From Patiria miniata (Eukaryota > Echinodermata > Asteroidea > Valvatida > Asterinidae): a stretch of 64,000 bases of DNA. The stretch is from NCBI RefSeq assembly GCF_015706575.1, contig NW_024037069.1:31827315-31891314 (forward strand), written 5' to 3'. Position numbers and translations under genes: made by a program. Shown piece by piece: positions 38,601 to 50,600 of the stretch. The first letter of the stretch is position 1. Each line of letters opens with the position of its first letter. A model generated the notes under the pieces. The model did not search any database. It worked only from the letters and a program-made list of their open reading frames with translations, and was not told the origin of the DNA.

Positions 38601-41600
38601 GTACGCCATCAGTGGAAGTCAGTTTTGTGATTTCCGAAAAAAGGCTGTAAAAAGACTGTTAAACAATTTACTTTCATTGCAATCGATTCCTTGGTACCCT
38701 GCAGCACACGAGCAGCCATAAGGATCTGGTAAACAGAACAGCATCCCTGCACACGTAGGACCGCCTCCTAACTCAGGTGAGTCGCAGCGAAAACTTCCCG
38801 ATTGACCAAAGTGGTTTCGTCCTAAAACTGAAAATAAAACCAGAAATATATTTTGTGTTTCAAAGGTAAATTAAATTAGTGAACGTGATTAAAATATAAC
38901 AAAATCAGTTAGGAATTGTGAAAATACCTTTGATAAAAGGGTTTTCACAACATACTCCCATATTGTTCACAAAATGTTTTAAACCCACTCACATATTTCG
39001 CAGAATCTGTCACCAAAACCAGGTGGACAGATGCAGACGCCGCTCCGGTCATCACAAATACCGCCATTCAAACAGACTGGACAATCACTGTCACAAGAGG
39101 GAGCATTCCAAATATTTCTTCCGCAACCTATGATAGATTGGGTATAATTATATTGATCTTGTTTAAGTTGCATATGTACATTCCTTTTTAAAAGAATATT
39201 CTTTCGACAGCTGTTTTAAATGCTGACGAGGGCCGGCATTACTAGAGATGCATGAAGCCACCACGCGAGTGGAGCGGAGACCACACAAGCCGATTGACAC
39301 TAATCGCAGACGTGGATCCCGGCGGAGGTGGGGGGGGGGGCAGTTATGTCAAAAAATCATAGAAATTCATTGAATATAATGCGAACCCCCTTGCCCCTGC
39401 TCTGACACCCCGAAATATATACAGGTAATAAGGTCTGCCTGTGCGCAAAATGCGGACAGAGCCAGCTGGGTTAGGGGGTAATTAGTAATTGTACACTATT
39501 CTGTTACTGTATCAATAATCGTCGGATTTGAGCAGCTCCCCCATTGAATGTATGGTACGAGGCCCCCTCCCCCTCCTCCCTAGCCTTTAGTCGAGTCCCA
39601 CGCGCCTATACCCGTACCATCAGGACACGTTAAACGCACTCCGGATGCTGGCACGTAAAAATACAAGCACGAGCAGCGGAGCCGCGAGGGCCTTTACCAT
39701 CTCGTGGAACTAATCACTTATTCATTTATTCACGTAATATAAATCGAGCAATATAAATCAATTGTCTAACGGTGGTTTACGGTTACCAACAACAGACGAC
39801 GGCTGATATACGTTAGTAATTCTGCATTTTCATTGGTCAATTCACAACAGTAATGCATTATGCATGTATACCAAATCGGTAGACAAATGTAAAGAAAAAC
39901 ATAAGCGTTCTCCGCGAGATGGTAACGGCCCTCGCGGCTTTCCTGCTCGTGCTATAGTCTACGTGTAAGCATCCGGGGTGCGTCACGTGTGTGGGTAGGT
40001 GCGTGGGACTTGACTAAAGGCTACCTCCTCCACAACCCCACCCCCACCGATTGATTTCACGGAGGCCAAGTGTCCGGACAAAAAAACTGTCCTCTTTTCA
40101 GCAATGATTTACTGATGAACCTCCCCCCCCCCCGCAATAATTCCTAGATCCGCCCATGGAGGAATAAGAACACACGCCCCACTCAAATCACCTGCCGGCT
40201 TCACCGCTCGCCGGTTCTGTCCTTGTCAAAAGACTAACATGCATAGGCCTACCTCTGACAATCAACCGCATGAGTGCCTGGTTTCCATGATTACGTTTCC
40301 CGGCAGAGTGTACCTCGTAGATCCCAGTGTCTAAGACATTGGTGTTGATGAAATCAAAGTACAGACTGTCGCTTCTGTTCAGGATGACTCCACTGCCATC
40401 CTTTCTCCATCGAGTGTCGGTACGGGCTGGGTTTGTTGCAGTGACGGTCAGAGTGACTGCACCTCCCCGGTGTACTGTCTGACTCACTTGAGTGGGAAGA
40501 TAGTCAGCTGCAATGCATAGTACAAATTAATTGATAAAAATCAGGCGAGCCACATAGACCTTATGTGTACCGGCCATCTTAGGGCATCTTTTGTTATTTG
40601 AATGATGTAACAATGAATTTACAAAAGGTTCATTCAGGCATATCCCAGATAACAAAGGCATATTGCTCTCTATGATGGCTAAAAATACGCATAAGGTATA
40701 TTATACAAGACCAACTTGATACCCCTATATCTTCAGTTTATCCCACCAAACGTCTGGAAAAAAAGTAAACCACCAAACATCCTAAGCCAATAAAAGACAG
40801 CAATACAAGGGAGGTAACTAAATATCAAACAACAAAATTGAGTTGCCCTCACATGAACACAATTTGGAGGGTCGGTCGGTTGGGGTCCTTTTTTGGGGGG
40901 GGGGGGGTGAGTGGGGATTTCAAAGTTTATATGAATTTCTTAGCGCAACCTAAGCGACAGGCTTCCGCTGCCATTTTGTGCAAAGCGGAAATCCTCCAGA
41001 AAACCTAAAAAAACGCACGATTGTTTTCCTTTTTGAGAACTTAACTTTTAAACCCTCAATGCTTTCAAGTTCGTTCTTTCGGAAAATTGAAAGTTCATTA
41101 TTCCTCTTTTTAATGATATTTTTCTATTATTTTTTAATTACTTTAAAGATCCGTCATTTTTCAAGTACAAACAGTCGGTATCTCCAATTTTACAATGCAA
41201 AAACGATGTTCACGAAGAAATCTGTCACACAACGCGGCTCATATGAACTCACAACTCTGGACGCCCTCTACCGATTTCTTTCGTTCGAGCTATTAAATAA
41301 ACAGCATGAGTTTGTCCAAAGCTGATGTAAAAATGAAGTTGATTGGCCAATGTTAAAGCCCGTCCATTTCAGCCTAAAGTTTTTGCGCTAATCAGAAGCG
41401 TTGTTTGAAACTGCATTGGAACGTGTACGATCAACAGATGATAATCGACCGACTCCCATCGTTGTGCTGCCAACTTGCTGTTTCTCTCCGGTAAGTTCTC
41501 CCCTTTACAATTCCTCAGGGACTCTAAAAACTATATGATATTCAAGCTTACAGTATAAAGATTCTCTGCATCTAAAAAAATATGAAGATACTTTATCAGG

Positions 41601-44600
41601 AGACATTGTAACTGTGATGTAAAAGTTGGCTTCTTATGCGATGGAAGCAGCTTTCTTGGCACGCCGTGCGTGGCTTGAGCAAGGCACGCTGTGATTTCTG
41701 GCCAAGTCCACTTTTATTTAGGTGTGATTAGACAGTGTTTGTACGTGGGTGAACAATGGTGTGCACTTATTGCACACGTTTTATTGACTAAATATTATTA
41801 ATGTAGATATTTCTGTAATGTTTGGCAGCCTAGTTGAACTTGGTTGGAGGTATCAACTCAAAAAGGAACGCAATTTACTGTTATGTTCATGCGATGGCCT
41901 ACAATGTCCTAACAAGCTGAAGACCCTGTATGCATTTTCTATGTTTAGAAAAGGAAAAAAAAATAATGTTTTTTAATGCCTTTCTTTCCTTATTAGAATC
42001 CGATGGAATTAAGGACGAAGAAAAAGATAGACTATTGTGCCCTTGACAGAGGTGAGCCCATCAAAGCTGTGGCGGAGAAGACGTGGCCAACGGCAAGCTG
42101 TGGACTGATTTGAGACAATAGACCGCCCAATCAGAGGAAGTCAGAGCTGCCATATCTTTAGCCACATTTATCTCATTGCCAGAGCTTACTTTTGTCACCA
42201 AATTCGAACTATTTTATGTTAAAAATCATGTACATGTATATGAATGTACATGTACGTATGTTAGTCCTGATAATTGTATTGTGTATTTTGATGTTTTGTA
42301 TTGTATGTTATAATTGTCTTTTATCCATACGCCTTGTTTGACGTGTGTGAAATAAAATAAAACAGGAATACATGTAGATCAATTGTGTTTTTTTTTAGTA
42401 ATAAATGAAGTCACCACATCAGTACTTGTGTCGCCAATTGTTTATGTTCAACAACCACTTCCTCTTATGCAGCCTACTCCCCCACCCCTGCTTTGAAAGT
42501 GGGATATTCCATCAGCTCACTGCCCTTCTTCATTGATGAACGAACACCTCACAGACCTTGTATGAGATAAGGGCACACACGTAACTCTATGGGCAGATGC
42601 ACAGCATTTGTTGAAGCTTCTTAAGTGTCAAAATTGACTTTGAGGAATTCATATACGGTGACGGTCCGTCGGGTGAGGGAGACACAATAGTCTTTTTGGC
42701 CTTGCGACGCTTATGATGTGATTTTGAACAGTTAAAGGGAAATATGAATCACAATCCTCTTCTGTTATTCTTCAATTGACCTATCGCCGTTTGCGAGTTA
42801 GCCACGCCTCTTTGGCCTGAGACAGTCTAAGATTTTGCGCGTTCTGCGTCCATTTGTATATCATGTACATGTGATAGGACAATATTTCACAAGCTGCATT
42901 GACGCGATTCTACCGCGATAGGTTCAAGGGTGGCCTTGAGGCCCCCCAAAAAATATTCGGTCTCTGGTCAGACCAAAGTTCCGGAATTGACGCGGCCACG
43001 CGGCTTTTTTTTTTTTTTTTTGGTCCTATTTTTTTTTCTTCAAGCTTGGATTGTACGGACAAGGTGGGTACTATTTTGCTTTTTGGTGTCCTCATGTACA
43101 TTGGTGTCCTCCAAAATTTGCCTTGGTGCTTTCGATCATTTGCCTTAGTGCAATTTCCCATTCCTTGGTGCTCTTTGGTAAAAAGAAATTGAGGAGGTGC
43201 GGAAATAGAGGGCGCTGTTGGAGCTACCGCGGACCATTTTGGAAAAAAAAAAGATCGACGCGCATGATTAAAATCGACGCACGCGCTGACCAGAGACCGA
43301 CTTATTTTTTTTTGGCCTTAAGCACACAGCACAACCCTTTATTATTCATCCACCATGCCACATAATCACCGATTTTAATGCCCACCCATAATGGAAACAG
43401 ATATAGTCGCACTAGAAATGTATACACAAGCTATTTAAACCAGTTTCAATATTATTTTTGGGGAGTTAATTTTCGTTGTAGCCCGGTCCCACTTACCCTT
43501 ACTGCTCATGATGACGGTACCAATGTTGTATGGATCAGTTCCCGCTGCCGTTGCTCTGCAAGCGAAAGCCCCAATCCTAGTCTTCCCCCCTGCCGCTGGC
43601 AATCGGAGAACAGAGATCTTATTTCCCGCAGATGATGAGGTTGTTCCCACAGAGTTGTTAGGTAACTGTAACGTCGCTGGGGGTACAGGGGGATTGGGAC
43701 TTTCACTTCCTGTATATGTGAACGTCGTTCGAGCGAAGGACAGGTTGGCATTACCGCCATGTAGATAGGCTGCGATGTAGCTGTCTCCACTGTCGATGTC
43801 AATACGGGGCTTGGTGACACAGGTGAAATCATCTACGGTTAACTTGACTGAAATGGAGAAACATTGACACGTTCAAAGAAATGCAAGTAACACTTCGCCT
43901 GAAGTTAATGACTATACCTTAACGAATACTAATAAGGAAAAGCAAATATAGAATCACAACCGCCGTCGCTAGAGGTTTTTTTCGGGGCCGTCACACAGCC
44001 GCATCCATCCTTTCCGTCTGCAAAAATCTTAAGTCCTTTCGGCAAAATCGTGTTCCGTCGGTATATCCATGCACGTACATGTAGGCCTATGCCCAGCGGC
44101 ATAGCCAGGGTTCTCATCCTAGGGGGCGTGTGGGGGGGGGGGGGCTGGAGGTTACATGGCGGGGCGCCCTAACATTTCATTTGTGCTGAAAGGTAGACAG
44201 GTTTTTTGTCACCGGACTCCCGCCCTCCGTAAAATCAAATAGTGGGGGTGGGATGGTGGTGGGGGGGGGGGGGCTGAACACCATCTTCTAATATTAGACA
44301 ATAACTACCACTATTCGCGTCACGTCATTCGCGCTAGGGACGATACAATATACAGCCACTCGCGGGGGAAAACGTTTTGGTAAAGAATACGCCCAAAATT
44401 GCGGAAAAAAGGACGTCACATTCGTCCAGCTAATCATGGTAAATCATACGGCTGTGCTTTTCTCCGGACGCCAAATTTTCAGTGGGGAGAGGGGCGACTG
44501 GGGGCGCAAACTTTTTTATGGAGGGCGTGTGTGTGTGGGGGGGACGCCTCTGTGTTAATGCCACCCATCGTCCGATACCTAGTGTCCAGTCCCACGGTCT

Positions 44601-47600
44601 GACGCTTTGAACAATTGCCCCCATTAGTCACATGGGGTCCACAGCAACCAGCCACACACACACAACAAATTATGGCTATACCTTCCATTATGAAGTGGCC
44701 TGAAGACAGTTTTCAGGAACACCCCCACCCCCATTTCGAATTGGTCTGGCGACATCCAACCTTTTCAATGATGTCACAAAATTTCACTGTGTTTGGCAAA
44801 CCTGGGTTTGAATGGTTGAAAAGTTAAGTTGTCTGCACCACAAGAAAGATGTAGGTTCGAGCCTACAATGATTTTTTTTAAATACGATTTCCGAAGGCAT
44901 AGATTTAACCAGTTGAAAGGATAAATTATTGGTAAATTTACACTACATCGACTCGAAATTCCTTTGGCTCAAGCTTTCAACAAACTTACCCTGACAGTTG
45001 ATACCCGCGAATCCTGGCGCACAGTCCTCGGGACACTCGCCCGTAGTTATATTGCACGCGGCCCCGTCCATGCAGTGACAGGTCTGTGCACAGTCTGCTC
45101 CGTAGAAACCATCGCCACACGCTGAAAAAAAAATAATTTAAGTTTAAATTGCCTCAGTTGTTTTAGTCATTTTATGCGTTGACTGCAATGCCTCATCCAG
45201 CTCTGCCTTGAATATATTAGACTTCAACAACCCAGCCAACCTTCTATGGGAAATACTGGATGGACCACTGACTAACACCTCCCAGACAATAATTACATGC
45301 CAGTGGGAAACTGCCCAAAATGTCTCTAACTGGATCAAAAAAGAGGCCTGTATATTTTTACTTTGTGAATTTGGGATTTATTTTGATGTGATCTATATTA
45401 CGACCGTTCTTACATGATGAAAGCTAAGATTTATTAAAGGGAATGACATGAAAATTGATGTGGTGGTTGTTAAACCAGGTAAAAACCAACCGTGAAAAGT
45501 GTTCACCTCAGCTTTTTGTATTAAAACTTAAATTATGAAACTGTTCGCCATGTGAAGGTATTCAATATAATTTTTGAAGGTCTGACTTACAGTCATCACA
45601 GTCGATTCCTTGGTACCCTGAAGCACACGAGCAGCCATAAGGATCTGGTAAACAGAACAGCATCCCTGCACACGTAGGACCTTCCCCTAACTCAGGTGAG
45701 TCGCAACGAAAACTTCCTGATTGGCCAAAACGGTTGGGTCCCTCAGCTGTGAACAGAGAACTCTTTTTGTTTACCAAAATAGAAAAGAGGCGCATGATAA
45801 TTCCTAAAAAAAATATGACGACCCTAGCTGCTTGCTTGATTTCAAATCCCATTGGCAGTTTATTCATAACATAATTTAACCCCAGAAAACGACAACCCCT
45901 TGGTTGATTTCAAGTCTGATCAGTGAGCAGGGTAAAAGTAGTTTGTAAAACAAATTTGATGGATTAGTCACCTGTATGCTTCGGCAATAAGAATGGATTA
46001 AAGCCATCCACGTGCCGGGCTGTCAACCAACAGGACTGTAAAAGCCACAGATATTTATGATTTTTTTTAAATTCTGGTTTGGTATCATTAAAAAAAATTC
46101 ATTAAAATAATATTAATTCTTAAGACTCACGACTATTAAATCTAACACTCACGAGTTTCGCAGAAATCGCCACTAAATCCAGGCGGGCAAATGCAGTCTC
46201 CGCTCTGGTCGTCACACACTCCGCCATTGAAACAGACTGGACAATCTGCACTGCATGAGTGCGAATTCCATTTTTTCTCTAGGCAAGCTGAATTAAAGAA
46301 TAGTTAGATAAATAGATAAAATGAGTACCATTGAGAAGCTGTGGTTTATGTCTGCATCACTCATTCTTTTCTTGGTGATTAAAAAATTTTTTTTTACCAA
46401 ATTATGAAAACAAAATTATATTGCTTATAATAAAATTATATTGATAAGCACTTAAAGGCCTACCTCTGACAATCAAACGCATAAGTGCCTGTTTTCCGGT
46501 ACTGCGCTGCCCGGCGAAATGGACCTCATAATTTCTGCTGTCACGGACTTGAGCATTTGTAAAACTGAAAAACAATTTGTCTCGTCCTTTGATGGGGTCA
46601 CTTGAGTCTTTTCTCCATTTTGTTTTGGTACGGGTTTGGTCCGTTGCAGTGACGGTCAGATTGACAGCATCTCCCCTGTTTACCGTATGACTCACTCGGG
46701 TAGGGAGAAAGTCAGCTGTAGAGTACATATGAAAAGATGTGATAGCTTTGAGAAATCAAAGTGTATCAATTTAGCCATTTCTTATTCTGTGTCTTATAAG
46801 TGCCTTTATAATTTTGCGACTGGGCCCAAAGTGTCATATCTGACTTCCGTTTTACTGATTGTCACTTGTGATCTGGACTAGTTGTAGGCTGGTGGAAAAT
46901 GCCAGGCATGTGTGCTGTCGTATGGGATTTCCCCTTGATTGGCTAACTTCGGTCCACTGAGGAGACCAGATGCGTGAAAAGACTTCCAATTGAATAGCCA
47001 TTCTGAATCCATTGAATATAATTTTATTTACTATGGCACCTGAGCTTTATACCCGGACTTGCACATCATAGAATTAAGAATTTCCAAAATAGAACGTTAT
47101 GTTAAAACAAATTAAAATAAAAGGGGAAGTTTCCAGGAAGATTTCAACGGGTCTCAGGATGCAAACGCCATTTTTCCATTTGGCAATAATTTGTCATCAA
47201 GCCTACCGTTTCTGTTCATGATGAGGGTACCAATGCTGTGAGTTTCCTGATTTGCTCGGCAGGCAAAGAACCCAATCCTAGTCTTCCCTCCAGCCGCTGG
47301 CAATCGAAGAATAGATATCTTATCTCCCTCTGATGACGAGTGTGGCTCCAAATCGTGGTCTGAAGGTAGCCCTAACTGGTCCTTTATGTTATCGACGCTT
47401 GTGTACGTGTAGGTTGTTCGAGCAAAGGACAGCGCAGCATCACTGCCATGTAGATAGGCAGCGATGTAGGTGTCTTCACTGTCGATATCGATACGGGGCT
47501 TGGTGATACAGGTGAAATCAATGACGGCTGAAACACCTACAGATCAGTTGAAAAAGATATAGGCTACATGTACACTTGACCTGACAATCAGCTTGCATAC

Positions 47601-50600
47601 GGGTTAATTTGAATCTGATGGCAGTAAGCGGTTGGGGGAAGAAATAGCAACTTGTTCAATGAATCAGTCAAATAGACCATGTTTATTTCAAGAGGTTTCG
47701 GAGAGTCGGGTTCTATAGTAATTGTCTAATAATTCTAAGAGCATTTGATTTCGTGTACATGTTTTCATAAGCGAGTAGTCAAAACGTTTTCGTGAAACCA
47801 AATCCAATTTTGTTTGTTGACTTTCCATTTCACACGCACCGAGTATAGAGGCGAATTTGACAGAAGGCGGCCTAGGCCCCCTATCCGTTTTCAATGAAAG
47901 TGATATGGAACTATGTGATATGGAACTATATGGGAGTAAACTTAATTTTGCATGTTGTGTTTCGCTAAACTAGTGTTTAGAACCTGATGAAATTTCACTT
48001 TCTGTGAAATTTCAGTTACAACTTTTGGTCTAGGTAGGCGCTACAGGCGAAAAAAATCAAAGTGCGCCACGTTGGGGGCCGCGCCACGTTAGGGTACATC
48101 AACTATATAAGTTTACTATACCTCATACATATTCATGATCGAGAGCACATTGTAAATACGCATGCGTAGTAGACTGTCGCATGGGTTACCCGTGCGACAG
48201 TCTACTACGCATGCGCTTTACAGAGCAATCGAGGAACTGTCGCACGGGTGCAGTACGCACGCGCGAACATCGCACAGGAGAGATGCAAGGTTGCACGGTT
48301 CGCGTAAATGTTTATTTCCAGAGCTCAATGATGCCGTACTGGAGAAAATTTATAGACCGTGTAAAGATGTCTCCTGTACAAAAGTTGTACACATTGTAAA
48401 CAACTCTATTTACAACTGTAGTAATTGTATTATATCGCAAACGAACCGAACTAGTAGTTCAAGTTGAGCAACAATATTCTTTTGGTGAGCTGTACAAGTT
48501 TCCCCAAATTTTGTTTTAGGTGCATATAATAAAAGAAAATCAGCAACTGAATATGTATGAGGTATAGTAAAACAAATATAACATGGTTTATTTCGGGTGG
48601 ACAGTCGATATTAGCTCCCCTCGGTATTGGAAGTTGACATTCGCCTCGGGAACTAGTTTGTCAACTTCCAATACCTCGGGGAGCCAATATCGACTGTCCA
48701 CCCGAAATAAACCATGTTATATTTGTATAATTTAGAATAAGGGAATAACAGTGTGAGGAGCCGGTCTTCACTGCGTGATAATGACCGGGTTTGGGGTTGA
48801 CCGCTGGCGCTGTTAATGGACTAGTCCGAGTAACTTGGACCCAACTTATCGCCTTTTTAACATTCGGACATGGTCTGGCGATAGTGGGGTCCAAGCTAAT
48901 CATCATATGCCAAGCAACACAATTCTGTCATTGTCGGACTAAAAAACCAAACATTGCCCAACAAAAACATTAGATTTCACCCTCAAAACGGCCTCTAAAT
49001 TACTAGATACGCCACCTGAGGTACAAGTAGACATCGAAAATTAAGATGGTTGTACTGAAATTTACTTACGATCCAGATGAAAAGTGAAATTTCCCGTTAA
49101 ATTCCGAGAGCTCCCCTCGCGATCGTGAATACGTTAAATATCCCTTCCGCGTTTGAATTGCAATGTGGTCTTCATGCCCAGCGTTCACTCAATGGTCCCC
49201 CGTATTCTGAGTGCGATTGCGTTACCGAGCGCGCGCGATGCATCGATTATGATAATGATAGACTGGAGCACGTTTGTAAACATAAGTGCACTTCGAACGA
49301 TAATAGGGAGTCGGGAACTAGCTTTAACTGGTTTCCGTCCATAAAATCTGCCCTAGTTCCCGACTCCCTATTATCGTTCGAAATGCACTTGTGTTTACAA
49401 ACGTGCTCCAGTCTACATTATCATAATCGATGCATCGCGCACGCTCGGCAACATAACGGAATCGCACTCGGAATACGGGGGACCATGGGCGTGAACGCTA
49501 GGCATGAAGACCACATCGCAATTCAAACACGCAACGGAAATTTAACGTATTCACGATCGCGAAAGGGAGCTCTCGGAATTGAACGGGAAATTTCACTTTT
49601 CATCGTAAGTAAACTTCAGTCCAACCATCTTAATTATCGGTGTCTACTTGTACCTCAGGTGGCATATCTAGTAATTTGGAGGCCGTTTTGAGGGTGGAAT
49701 CTAATGTTTTTGTTGGGCAATGTTGGGTTTTTGGGTCAATGACAGAATTGTGTTTCTCGGCATATAATGATTAGCTTGGACCCCACTATCGCCAGACCAT
49801 GTCCGAATGTTAAAAAGGCGATAAGTTGGGTCCAAGTTACTCGGACTATGGACCGAGACGAAGTCGATTAACAGCGGTCACCCCCATACCTGGTCATTAT
49901 CACGCAGTGAAGACCGGATCTTCACACTGTTATTCCCGTTATTAAATACCTTTTTAACGAAATAAACAGTTAAAATGCTCCAATTTTGTGACTTTCTTTC
50001 GGCGATATTTCCAGACTTTTTTTGTGTTCATGTTCATGGGCCATATTTAACTTAGACGTGGTACCCTCTTCAATAAGCGTTGTTATATACACCACAGCCG
50101 GGCCCAGGCTGCGCGGCCCTTCCAATTGCAAAACAATGCAACTCGAATATGATCATTTGGTTTGAGAAAAAGACTTTGAAGTTCCATCTTTTGCCATTTT
50201 TATGCTTTAAATACCGTTGTGTTTCTTTTTTCACAGATTTGTGCCAGTTATATTTTCTTTAAATTCTGAAATTATCAAACGGTTAAAAGTTCGGTTTCTT
50301 GTACTTATTACCATTTTCATAAAGTTGCACTCTTATGCCGTGCGTTATTATATTGTCATCTGTGGTTTACTATACACATTCCAAGGCAAAACAATGCATC
50401 TTGTTTTGACAAGAGCACTTTTCAGAAATTCTACGGCAAAACAATGTATCTTTATTTGAAGGGCAGCCGGAATTTTATAGCGCCCTCTGTTGTCAAAATA
50501 TTACATGGGAAAAGGATTTTGTCCCGACCGTCACGAATTTTTGACACAAATTCATTCTCACGTCAGCATTTGTTTCAGTACAACAATGCAAAACAAGATG

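Noticed and set aside
48162..49691. Frames up to 188 codons in the palindrome region
   Set aside because: Mirror translations of inverted arms; no transposase motif (DDE/D, zinc finger) recognised.
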